A stretch of 64,000 bases of DNA from Cellulosimicrobium sp. Marseille-Q4280. GTDB lineage: Bacteria > Actinomycetota > Actinomycetes > Actinomycetales > Cellulomonadaceae. Below the pieces are notes generated by a model that saw nothing but the letters and a program-made list of their open reading frames with translations, was not told the origin of the DNA and made no database searches. The translations under genes were made by a program, and so were the position numbers. The DNA lies in NCBI RefSeq assembly GCF_943181405.1, contig NZ_CALPBY010000006.1:62001-126000 (forward strand), given 5' to 3'. Each line of letters opens with the position of its first letter. The stretch's first letter is position 1. Shown here one piece after another: positions 17,976-25,819 of the stretch.

Positions 17976-19120
17976 GCTGCGGCCTCCTCGTGGTGCTCAG
18001 GCGTGGTGGCGCGGTCGGTCGTCCGTGCCGCGTGACCCGTCAACGTGAGGAACACGTCGTCGAGCGTCGGCTCGCGCACCTCCCACCGCTCGGGCTCGAC
18101 ACCGGCCGCGGCGACCGCGGCGAGCACGTCCCGCACGTGGCCGACCGACCCGTCGGTCGGCACCCGCAGCGTCGTGACGGCCGCTGCGCCCGGCTGCGCG
18201 GGGAGGCCGGAGCCGCTCCGACCGCCGTCCGCACCGGGCGAGACGACAGGACGAGCGGGCGTGGGGGCGGAGGATGCGAAGGGCGTAGAGGCCGCGCTCG
18301 CGAACGGACGGCCGGACGCGCCGGGCGACGGCGCGGCCAGCCCGAGCACCTCCGGCCCCACGCCCGCGGACCGCGCCACGGCCGCATCCTCCGGCGTCGC
18401 GAACGTCAGCTCGACGGCGGCGTCGCCGACCCGGCGCTTGAGCTGCGACGGCGCGCCCTCCGCCACCACGCGCCCGTCGTCGATCAGCGCGACACGGTCC
18501 GCGAGCTGGTCGGCCTCCTCGAGGTACTGCGTGGTGAGGAACAGGCTCGTGCCGTCGGCGACGACCTGCCGCACCACCTCCCACATGGTCTGGCGGCTGC
18601 GCAGGTCGAGGCCGGTCGTGGGCTCGTCGAGGAACATGACGCGTGGTCGGGCGAGGAGCCCGGCGGCGAGGTCGAGGCGGCGGCGCATGCCCCCGGAGTA
18701 GGTGGCGACGCGTCGGTCGGCGGCGGCGGTGAGGTCGAACGCGTCGAGCAGGTCGTCGACGCGGCGGCGGACGGCGCGGCGCGGCAGGTGCGCGAGGAGC
18801 CCCATCATGGCGAGGTTCTCGCGGCCGGTCTGCTTCTCGTCGACGGCCGCGTACTGCCCGGTGAGGCTGATGAGCTCGCGCACGCGGGCGGCGTCGTGCA
18901 CGACGTCGTGGCCCGCGACGGTCGCGGTGCCGCCGTCGGGGCGAAGGAGCGTCGTGAGGATGCGCAGGGTCGTGGTCTTGCCGGCGCCGTTCGGTCCGAG
19001 CAGCGCGACGACCTCCCCCTCGGCGAGGGAGACGTCGACGCCGTCGAGCACCGGGACAGGCCTGCGCGGGCCGCCGAAGGTCTTGCGGAGCCCGATGGCC
19101 TGGACGAGTGGCGGTGCCAT
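17972..19120 (-). CDS. ABC exporter ATPase (DrrA-like) with repeat-derived linker
   Basis: 382 residues from ATG 19120 (AGGAG 8 bp upstream). ATPase core: Walker A GPNGAGKTT (about 39-47), Q-loop L-T-G-Q-Y-A-A, signature Y-S-G-G-M-R-R-R, Walker B V-M-F-L-D-E-P, and the E-E-A-D-Q-L-A-D-R-V segment typical of DrrA. The C-terminal DUF4162-like module, ending in P-T-L-D-D-V-F-L-T-L-T-G, is split by a roughly 55-residue Ala/Ser/Pro-rich insertion (about 255-310). The DNA of that insertion contains a copy of the dispersed 41-bp element. In-frame and probably a disordered loop, so the ATPase should be functional. Confidence 0.92.
   Translation of the reverse strand: MAPPLVQAIGLRKTFGGPRRPVPVLDGVDVSLAEGEVVALLGPNGAGKTTTLRILTTLLRPDGGTATVAGHDVVHDAARVRELISLTGQYAAVDEKQTGRENLAMMGLLAHLPRRAVRRRVDDLLDAFDLTAAADRRVATYSGGMRRRLDLAAGLLARPRVMFLDEPTTGLDLRSRQTMWEVVRQVVADGTSLFLTTQYLEEADQLADRVALIDDGRVVAEGAPSQLKRRVGDAAVELTFATPEDAAVARSAGVGPEVLGLAAPSPGASGRPFASAASTPFASSAPTPARPVVSPGADGGRSGSGLPAQPGAAAVTTLRVPTDGSVGHVRDVLAAVAAAGVEPERWEVREPTLDDVFLTLTGHAARTTDRATTPEHHEEAAA
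18272..18312 (-). repeat. Dispersed 41-bp element, copy B, inside the DrrA gene
   Basis: Reverse-strand match to 3291-3331 (35 of 41 bases by eye). Here it is translated in frame, giving R-P-F-A-S-A-A-S-T-P-F-A-S within the low-complexity linker of the ATPase. Confidence 0.6.
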
Positions 19121-19143
19121 GAGGACTCCTAGCGCGTAGGACG

Positions 19144-19191
19144 GAAACTGTTTATGTGCAGAGCAGTTACGTGTACGGTAGACACAGTTTC
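19144..19191. promoter_or_regulatory. TetR operator region between divergent drrA-like and tetR genes
   Basis: GAAACTGT (19144-19151) and ACAGTTTC (19184-19191) form perfect 8-bp arms 32 bp apart; a third AACTG-type half site (CAGTT, 19164-19168) faces the first. The block fills the gap between the two divergent starts and is less GC-rich than its surroundings, as expected for promoter and operator DNA. Confidence 0.6.
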
Positions 19192-19224
19192 GCGGCGGGT
19201 CAACACCCGCGAGAGGATGACCGC

Positions 19225-20085
19225 ATGGACGACGATGCGCCGGACGAGGTGACGGTGGCTCCCGAGCCCGCGGTCTCCCCCACGCTGCAGCGCCTCTGGG
19301 GGCGGGGCGAGGCACGCCGTCGAGGGCCGAAGCCCGCGCTGAGCCTCGACCAGGTGGCCCGCGCCGCGATAGCGCTGGCCGACGCCGAAGGCCTCGACGC
19401 GGTGTCGATGGCGCGTGTCGCAGAGTCGCTCGGCTACTCGTCGATGGCGCTCTACCGGTACGTCGCGAGCAAGGACGAGCTCCTGTCGCTCATGGCCGAC
19501 ACCGCCGTCGCCGACCTCCCGCTCCCCGTCGACCACGGCAGCGACTGGCGCGCAGGGCTGGAGGCGTGGACCCGCGCGCAGATCGACGGCGTCCTCGAGC
19601 GCCCCTGGTTCCTCGAGCTGCCCCTCACGACGGTCCGTCTGGGACCGCACCGCGTGCGGTGGCTCGACCACGCGTTCCGGGCCCTGCGGGACGTCGCGCT
19701 CACGGCGGACGAGAAGCTGCAGATCATCGGCCTCCTGGCGCAGCACGTCCTCGGGGAGGGACGCGTGGTCGTCGAGACCCAGCGCGCGGCGGCGGTCGCC
19801 GTCCGGCGCGCGGAGGGCCTGCCCGACGACACCCCGCAGTCCGCGCTCGACCCGGACGCCCTCGAGCGCGCCAACCCGTACCACGACTTCGAGACGGTGC
19901 TCCGCCACCTCGCGAGCCCCGAGGCGTACCCGCACCTGGTCGCCGCGCTGGCCGGCGTCGAACCTCCACCCGAGGGACCACGCCACGAGGACGAGTGGGA
20001 GGACGGCTTCGACGTCGGGCTGCAGATCGTCCTCGACGGCATCGAGGCGTTCGTCGAGCAGCGCACCGCCCTACGGCGCCGCTGA
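19225..20085 (+). CDS. TetR-family regulator of the DrrAB-type exporter
   Basis: 286 residues from ATG 19225, preceded by GAGAGGA. The HTH covers about residues 45-90 (L-D-Q-V-A-R-A-A-I-A-L-A-D-A-E-G to S-M-A-L-Y-R-Y-V-A-S-K-D-E-L), a TetR class with a C-terminal TetR_C-type ligand domain (E-A-Y-P-H-L-V-A-A-L, F-D-V-G-L-Q-I-V-L-D-G-I). It is the type that usually sits beside and represses drug-export ABC genes, and here is divergent from that pair. Ligand unknown. A 40-residue N-terminal tail before the HTH is longer than average. Confidence 0.9.
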   Translation: MDDDAPDEVTVAPEPAVSPTLQRLWGRGEARRRGPKPALSLDQVARAAIALADAEGLDAVSMARVAESLGYSSMALYRYVASKDELLSLMADTAVADLPLPVDHGSDWRAGLEAWTRAQIDGVLERPWFLELPLTTVRLGPHRVRWLDHAFRALRDVALTADEKLQIIGLLAQHVLGEGRVVVETQRAAAVAVRRAEGLPDDTPQSALDPDALERANPYHDFETVLRHLASPEAYPHLVAALAGVEPPPEGPRHEDEWEDGFDVGLQIVLDGIEAFVEQRTALRRR

Positions 20086-20114
20086 CGCTGCGGCCGCGGA
20101 GCCCCGCAGCCGTC
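20084..20114. terminator. Hairpin terminator at a convergent junction
   Basis: GACG-CTGCGG pairs with CCGCAG-C-CGTC, a 10-bp stem with one bulged base, exactly between the convergent TetR and TPR-protein stops. Confidence 0.45.
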
Positions 20115-21828
20115 AGGGCGTCGGGACCACCGGGACCTCGCCGTCGAGGGGCGGCACGCTGGGCAGGTCGAAGTCCGGGATCTCGATGTCCGGCACCTCG
20201 AACGTCGGCACCTCCATGTCCTCCATCCGCTCCTGCATCTCGTCCAGGCGCTCCTCTCGCTCGCGCTGCAGGCACGAGAGCCGGGTGACCGGGCGTCCGC
20301 CGCACGACGACGTCGGCCCGTCCGAGGGGTCGCGGACCTCCTGGACGTAGCGCCCGTCGGCGTCGTGCGCGTTCGGGACCACCGGGACCGCGACCAGCGC
20401 CGCCACCCCAGCGAGCACGACGAGCGCCGTCGTGAGGGCCAGCACGGCACCACCGACGACGGCCCGCACGGTCCGCGCGGCGCCGGTCCCCGGGTCCCCC
20501 GGTCCCTCGGCCCGCACGCGACCCAGGAGCGACCGCGCGAACCACAGCGCCAGGAGGCCGGGCAGCGTCCACGCGACCGCGGCGAGCGCCGCGACGCCGC
20601 GACCGTCCTCGCGCGCGAGAGCGTTCGCGCCGATCGCCAGGACGACGACCGCGGGGATCCCGACGACGACCAGGCGGCGGGTCGTCTCCGCCCGCAGGCC
20701 GGACCGCAGCGCGGTCAGCCGCGCCGTGCCGGCGCGCCCGGCCGGGAAGTAGCCGAGGTCGCGCGCCTGGGCCAGCATCGCGCGGTGCAGCATCGTCGAC
20801 GTGGCGCCGCTGACGAGCAGGACGCCCGCGAGGCCGACGAGGGACCAGCGCACGGCGACGGCGTCGCGCACCCCGTACAGCAGGACGAGTGCCGCCACGA
20901 CACCCACCCACCCGACCGCGAGCGCCACGGTGGTCCCCCGCCGCCACGGCGTCCAGCGCAGGGTGCGGCGCAGGAGACCGGGCGGCACCTGCACGAGCAC
21001 CGGCACGGCGCGCAGCGCGGTGACGAGTACCCCGAGGAGGACGACGATCCCCCAGACCGCGGTGCTCCCCACGGCCGCGTCGCTCATCGTGAAGGTCACG
21101 ACGAGCGCCACCGCGCCGACGAGCAGGATCGGCGCCTCGACGAGGCGCAGGACCTGTCGCCACACGCTGAGGTGCAGCACGTAGCCGGCCTCGGCGTGCT
21201 CGGGGTTCTGCGCGAGGACGGCGCCGAAGCCCTTCGCGCTGCGTCCCGCGTCGGTCGTGAGCGCGGCGTCGAGGTACAGCAGGTCCTCGTGCTGCGGCGC
21301 GACGGCGAGCCCGCGCCGCACGAGCGTGCGCGCCGTGTCGTCGTCGCCGAGCCGCGACCACAGGCGGGCTGCCTGAAGGAGCCGGTCGGGGTCCTCGGGC
21401 GCGAGCTCGAGCGCCGACGCGATGCGCTCGCGCGCGAGCGCCCGGTCCTGCCGCCGGACCTTCCCCACGAGGTGCGTGTCGGCGAGCTGCAGGTGGTACC
21501 GCGCGTCGTCGGGGTCGAGCTCGAGCGCGCGAGCGGCGCTGTCCCGCGCCGACGCGACGTCGCCGGTGTTCTGCTGCGCGATCGACAGGAGGTACAGCGC
21601 GCCGTGCGCCGTCGGGTGCCCGGCGACGACCTGCTCGAGCAGCGGGACCGCCTCCGCGGAGCGCTGCAGGCGCAGCCGGACCCAGCCGGCGGTGGCGAGG
21701 AGGCGCGGGTCGTCGGGGGTGGCGGCGAGCGCGGCGTCGGCCTCGTCGAGGGCGCGCTCGGGCCGTCCCATCTGGACGAGCAGCTCGACGCGCGAGACGA
21801 CGGTCGCCGGGTCGGTCGTGGTGCTCAC
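20113..21828 (-). CDS. TPR-containing multi-pass membrane protein
   Basis: 571 residues. Residues 1-215 are tetratricopeptide-type helices (A-L-x-x-x-P-x-D-x-x repeats, e.g. L-E-L-D-P-D-D-A-R-Y-H). Then come roughly seven hydrophobic segments with Arg-rich loops (residues 225-480), and finally a soluble tail with Cys-x-x-x-x-x-x-x-x-x-x-Cys, an acidic-basic helix (R-E-R-E-E-R-L-D-E-M-Q-E-R-M) and a strand-rich P-x-x-E-[V/I]-P-D stretch. It starts 7 bp after the stop of the AAA+ gene, which itself begins with TPR-like helices, so the two products probably work together: membrane scaffold plus ATPase. No known function. Confidence 0.82.
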   Translation of the reverse strand: MSTTTDPATVVSRVELLVQMGRPERALDEADAALAATPDDPRLLATAGWVRLRLQRSAEAVPLLEQVVAGHPTAHGALYLLSIAQQNTGDVASARDSAARALELDPDDARYHLQLADTHLVGKVRRQDRALARERIASALELAPEDPDRLLQAARLWSRLGDDDTARTLVRRGLAVAPQHEDLLYLDAALTTDAGRSAKGFGAVLAQNPEHAEAGYVLHLSVWRQVLRLVEAPILLVGAVALVVTFTMSDAAVGSTAVWGIVVLLGVLVTALRAVPVLVQVPPGLLRRTLRWTPWRRGTTVALAVGWVGVVAALVLLYGVRDAVAVRWSLVGLAGVLLVSGATSTMLHRAMLAQARDLGYFPAGRAGTARLTALRSGLRAETTRRLVVVGIPAVVVLAIGANALAREDGRGVAALAAVAWTLPGLLALWFARSLLGRVRAEGPGDPGTGAARTVRAVVGGAVLALTTALVVLAGVAALVAVPVVPNAHDADGRYVQEVRDPSDGPTSSCGGRPVTRLSCLQREREERLDEMQERMEDMEVPTFEVPDIEIPDFDLPSVPPLDGEVPVVPTP

Positions 21829-21835
21829 CGGTCGC

Positions 21836-23515
21836 TCAGAGCATGCGCCGCGAGCGCAGGTACGCCGCGAGGTCGTCGTAGCGGCCGTCGTTGTTGGCGA
21901 ACGTCACGACGTTGCGCGCGGACTGGAGCCACGCCGTCGTCGACGGTCGGAGCTCGGCGAGCGCGGCACGCACGTCGGCCATCGTGATCGGCCGGACCTC
22001 CCCGGACGCGATCGAGTCCATCATCGCCTTCTCCGCAGCGGTCGCGCACAGGTGCTCGAGGTCGGCGCCGGAGAAGCCGTCGGTCTGCGCGGCGATCGCG
22101 CGCAGGTCGATCCCCGCGACGGGTCGTCCGGCGAGGTGGTGGCGCAGGATCGCCTCGCGCGCGGGCTCGTCGGGCGGCAGGACGAGCACGACGCGGTCGA
22201 AGCGACCCGGTCGCAGCAGCGCGGTGTCGACGTCCCACGGGTGGTTCGTCGCGCCCAGCACGAAGAGGCCGTCGTTGTCGGACCCGATGCCGTCCATCTC
22301 CTGGAGGAGCTGGTTGACGATCGTCCGCATCCCCGACGACCCCGAGTACTGGGCGCGCTTGCCGCCGATCGCGTCGACCTCGTCGAGGAACAGCACCACG
22401 GGCGCGAGACGCCGCGCCTTCTGGAAGATCTCGTGCAGGCTCTTCTCCGACTCGCCCTGCCACCGGTTGAGGATGTCCGCGAGCGTCACCGTGAGGAACC
22501 GCGCGCCCAGCTCGCCAGCAACCGCGCGCGCCATGAACGTCTTGCCCGTGCCGGGCGGCCCGTAGAGCAGCAGGCCACCACGCAGCGACTTGCCGAACGC
22601 GCGCGCGATGGCCTGGTTCCGCATCGGCTCGAGGAACGCCTCACGGATGCGCTTCTTCACCTGTTCGAGGCCGCCGACGTCCGCGAGCGTGATCGTCTCG
22701 CGCGACACCTCGACGAGCGACGGGTCGTCCGAGGCCTCGACGTCGTCCCGCGCCGGCACGAGCCCGGGCGGCATGGGGGCGTGCGGCTGCGGCTGCGGCT
22801 GCGGCTGCGGCTGCGGCTGCGGCTGCGGTGTGACGCTGCCCGACGACGCCGCGTCGCCAGGCGATCCCGGCCCGCTCCCCTCGACGAAGGGCGGCGGGAC
22901 GTCCAGCCCCATCTCCTTCTCGAGACGCCGCCAGTCGATGCCCGACGCCGCGGCGTCGCCCTGCGCGGCCGGGTCGCGCGGGGCTCCCGGGCCGTCCGGG
23001 GCGCCGGATTCGGCTCGGACGACCGGGGAGCCGGCCGGCCGGTCGTCGCCGGCGGCGGGACGCCGCGGGACGGTCAGGTCGTCCGGGATGCCGGTGATGA
23101 GCGGTGAAGACGTCGGTGGTCGCACGGTCGACGGCGGGTCGTCGGTCGAGGGCGCTGCGGTCGAGGGCGGCGCTGCCGCGCCCGGGGGTGCTTCCTTCGC
23201 GGGTGTCGTGGGGGCGGCGTCCGCAGGCGCCGACAGCGGGGCCGACGGCGCCGGAGCGGACGGCACTGGAGCGGACGGCGGAGAGGTGGGTGCGGGAACT
23301 CCGGTCCGGCTCGCGATGGCTGCCGCGGAGCGTTGGAGCACGGCGAGCGCCTCGGCGTTCGTCGGGTCGATGCGCAGGGCCGCGCTGGCGTGCTCCGTGG
23401 CCTCCACCGCGCGACCCGCCTCGAGGAGCAGAGCGGCGTAGTGCAGCCGGAGCGGTGCGCTGTCGGGCGCGGCCTGGACGGCGGCGGCGAGCGCGGAGAG
23501 GGCGGCGTCGGACAT
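21836..23515 (-). CDS. AAA+ ATPase with N-terminal TPR helices (CDC48/FtsH-class module)
   Basis: 559 residues; start ATG 23515 with GAGGAG upstream. Residues 1-75 form TPR-like helices (A-L-R-I-D-P-T-N-A-E-A-L); 80-280 is a Pro/Ala/Ser-rich linker that includes a Pro-Gln repeat; 285-520 is a single AAA+ domain: Walker A GPPGTGKT (319-326), Walker B V-V-L-F-L-D-E-V-D, second region of homology with G-A-T-N-H-P-W-D-V-D and R-P-G-R-F-D-R-V (arginine finger). The lid helices follow. The class remodels or unfolds proteins. No protease domain or second ring is present. It is the first gene of a two-gene unit with the TPR membrane protein. Substrate unknown. Confidence 0.88.
   Translation of the reverse strand: MSDAALSALAAAVQAAPDSAPLRLHYAALLLEAGRAVEATEHASAALRIDPTNAEALAVLQRSAAAIASRTGVPAPTSPPSAPVPSAPAPSAPLSAPADAAPTTPAKEAPPGAAAPPSTAAPSTDDPPSTVRPPTSSPLITGIPDDLTVPRRPAAGDDRPAGSPVVRAESGAPDGPGAPRDPAAQGDAAASGIDWRRLEKEMGLDVPPPFVEGSGPGSPGDAASSGSVTPQPQPQPQPQPQPQPHAPMPPGLVPARDDVEASDDPSLVEVSRETITLADVGGLEQVKKRIREAFLEPMRNQAIARAFGKSLRGGLLLYGPPGTGKTFMARAVAGELGARFLTVTLADILNRWQGESEKSLHEIFQKARRLAPVVLFLDEVDAIGGKRAQYSGSSGMRTIVNQLLQEMDGIGSDNDGLFVLGATNHPWDVDTALLRPGRFDRVVLVLPPDEPAREAILRHHLAGRPVAGIDLRAIAAQTDGFSGADLEHLCATAAEKAMMDSIASGEVRPITMADVRAALAELRPSTTAWLQSARNVVTFANNDGRYDDLAAYLRSRRML
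22782..22828. repeat. Hexanucleotide microsatellite (TGCGGC)n inside the AAA+ gene
   Basis: Nearly eight perfect copies of a six-base unit, coding for alternating Pro and Gln in the linker before the AAA+ domain. Because the unit is a multiple of three, copy-number change lengthens or shortens the linker without shifting frame. Confidence 0.85.
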
Positions 23516-23667
23516 GCGAGCTCCTCGGGAAGGGGTGGGCCGCACCTAGTGTGCCCTGCCCCGGCGACACCGCCCCTCGCCGTTCACAGTCCCGACGAGC
23601 ACGGGCCCCGTCCACAGATCCGCGTCTCGGGCACCACGATGTCGGCGCGGCGCGGCACAGTGGGCCC

Positions 23668-24321
23668 ATGACGACCGACGCACCCGACACCGAGACCCCC
23701 GCGAGGGCCGCGACTCCCCTCGCGGTGCCCGACGACGCCCCGGCGCGACCTCCGGGCGGCACCCGGTGCTTCGGCGACGGGGACCCGCTCTACGAGGACT
23801 ACCACGACACGGAGTGGGGCGTGCCGGTCCGCGGCGAGGCGGCGCTGCTCGAGCGGATCGCGCTCGAGGGGTTCCAGTCGGGCCTGTCGTGGCTCACGGT
23901 GCTGCGCAAGCGCCCCACGTTCCGTGCGGCGTTCGCAGGCTTCGACCCGGACGTCGTCGCCACGTTCGGCGAGGACGACGTGACGCGCCTGCTCGGCGAC
24001 GCGGGCATCATCCGCAACCGGCAGAAGATCGAGGCGACCATCTCCAACGCGCGCGCCGTCCTCTCGCTGCATGAGCAGGGCCGCACCCTCGAGGAGCTGT
24101 TCTGGTCGTTCGCGCCCGAGGCCCGGGCTGAGGCCGCCCGGCCGCGGACGTGGGCGGACGTCCCGCCGTCCTCCCCCGAGTCGGTCGCCCTCGCGAAGAC
24201 GTTCAAGAAGCTCGGGTTCCGGTTCATCGGCCCGACGACGGCGTACGCCGCGATGCAGGCGTGCGGGCTCGTCGACGACCACCTGGCGACGTGCCCGGTC
24301 GTGCTCGCGCGCACGCCCTGA
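23668..24321 (+). CDS. tag: DNA-3-methyladenine glycosylase I
   Basis: 217 residues; excises 3-methyladenine from alkylated DNA to start base-excision repair. After a 33-residue Ala/Pro-rich tail comes the Tag core: T-R-C-F-G-D-G-D, Y-H-D-T-E-W-G-V-P (catalytic-pocket Glu), F-Q-S-G-L-S-W-x-T-V-L-R-K-R, G-I-I-R-N-R-x-K-I (helix-hairpin region) and G-F-R-F-[I/V]-G-P-T-T-x-Y-A-x-M-Q-A, the full family signature. The zinc ligands (Cys in RCFG and a later His/Cys group near D-D-H-L-A-T-C) are in place. Stands alone. Confidence 0.95.
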   Translation: MTTDAPDTETPARAATPLAVPDDAPARPPGGTRCFGDGDPLYEDYHDTEWGVPVRGEAALLERIALEGFQSGLSWLTVLRKRPTFRAAFAGFDPDVVATFGEDDVTRLLGDAGIIRNRQKIEATISNARAVLSLHEQGRTLEELFWSFAPEARAEAARPRTWADVPPSSPESVALAKTFKKLGFRFIGPTTAYAAMQACGLVDDHLATCPVVLARTP

Positions 24322-24367
24322 CCCCACGACGTGTCCGCATCATGAGACGAGGTGCGACGATGGGAGC

Positions 24368-25819
24368 ATGAGCTCCTACGTGTCCGTGCTGGACCTGTTC
24401 TCGATCGGCGTCGGGCCGTCGAGCTCGCACACGGTGGGTCCGATGCGTGCGGCACGGGCGTTCGCGCGCTCCCTCGCGGAGAGCGGTGCGCTCGACGCGG
24501 TCGCGGGCGTGCGCGTCGTGCTGTGCGGGTCGCTCGGCGCGACGGGTGTGGGGCACGGGACGCCCGACGCGGTCGTCGCCGGCCTGACGGGCCTCGACCC
24601 GGAGACGTGCGACCCGGACCGGGTGCCGGGCGGGTGGGAGAAGCTCGGCGACGGCGCGAGGCTGTCACTCCTCGGTCGGCATGACGTGACGGTGCGCCAG
24701 GAGGACGTGCGGCTCGCCCCGCTGACGCGGATGCCGGGGCACCCGAACGGGATGCGGTGCACCGCGCTGTCCGCGGCGGGCGACGTCCTCGCCGAGGAGG
24801 CCTACTACTCGGTCGGCGGGGGGTTCGTCCTCACGGCGCAGGAGCTCGCGGCGGCGTCGGCGAACGAGGCGGCGCAGATCGGGGCGGAGCTCTCGGGCGA
24901 GCCGGTGGACCGCGCGACGGAGCCGGTCGACGTGCCGTTCCCCTTCGCGAACGCCGCCGAGCTGCTCGCGACGTGCGCCGCGCAGGGGACGACCATTGCC
25001 GCCGTCGCGTGGGAGAACGAGACGTCGCTGCGCAGCGCCGAGGAGGTGGGCGCGGGGGTCGACCGCATCTGGGACGCGATGAGCGCGTGCGTCGACGCGG
25101 GCCTGGACCGCCAGGGCGTGCTGCCCGGCCGGCTGGGGGTGCGTCGTCGGGCGCGCGCGCAGCGGGAGCGGCTCGAGGGTCAGGAGCGCGACGGTTCGAG
25201 CCCGGTCGACCACTCGATCGAGTGGTTGCAGGCGTACGCGATGGCGGTGAACGAGGAGAACGCGGACGGTCGCCGCGTCGTGACCGCCCCGACGAACGGC
25301 GCGGCCGGGATCATCCCCGCGGTGGGTCGCCACTTCCTGCGGACCCACCCGGACCTGGCCGCGGACGACGAGCGTCGCCGTCGGGCGATGCGGACGTACC
25401 TGCTCACGGCGGCCGCGATCGGGGCGCTGTACAAGCGCAACGCGTCCATCTCGGGCGCGGAGGCGGGGTGCCAGGGCGAGGTCGGGTCGGCGTGCTCGAT
25501 GGCGGCCGGCGCGCTGTGCGCCGTGCTGGGTGGCACACCGGCCCAGGTCGAGAACGCGGCGGAGATCGCGATGGAGCACAACCTGGGCCTGACGTGCGAC
25601 CCCGTGGGCGGGCTCGTGCAGGTGCCGTGCATCGAGCGCAACGCCATCGCGGCCTGCACGGCGGTCTCCGCGGCCCGGCTCGCGCTGCAGGGCGACGGCT
25701 CGCACGTCGTGTCCCTCGACACGGTCATCGAGACGATGCGCCAGACCGGCGTCGACATGTCGACGAAGTACAAGGAGACGTCGACGGGTGGCCTCGCAGT
25801 CAACGTCATCGAGTGCTGA
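24368..25819 (+). CDS. sdaA: L-serine ammonia-lyase (iron-sulfur L-serine dehydratase), single chain
   Basis: 483 residues, type 2 single-polypeptide enzyme that deaminates L-serine to pyruvate using a [4Fe-4S] cluster. N-terminal beta domain: [22 protein letters not shown]-terminal alpha domain: [22 protein letters not shown] and a later C-D-P-V-G-G, giving the cluster Cys residues. Its last 32 bp overlap the proposed start of the next gene, and its stop codon lies inside the first unit of the 57-bp repeat array. The C-terminal E-C tail is complete, so the array has not damaged it. Confidence 0.95.
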   Translation: MSSYVSVLDLFSIGVGPSSSHTVGPMRAARAFARSLAESGALDAVAGVRVVLCGSLGATGVGHGTPDAVVAGLTGLDPETCDPDRVPGGWEKLGDGARLSLLGRHDVTVRQEDVRLAPLTRMPGHPNGMRCTALSAAGDVLAEEAYYSVGGGFVLTAQELAAASANEAAQIGAELSGEPVDRATEPVDVPFPFANAAELLATCAAQGTTIAAVAWENETSLRSAEEVGAGVDRIWDAMSACVDAGLDRQGVLPGRLGVRRRARAQRERLEGQERDGSSPVDHSIEWLQAYAMAVNEENADGRRVVTAPTNGAAGIIPAVGRHFLRTHPDLAADDERRRRAMRTYLLTAAAIGALYKRNASISGAEAGCQGEVGSACSMAAGALCAVLGGTPAQVENAAEIAMEHNLGLTCDPVGGLVQVPCIERNAIAACTAVSAARLALQGDGSHVVSLDTVIETMRQTGVDMSTKYKETSTGGLAVNVIEC

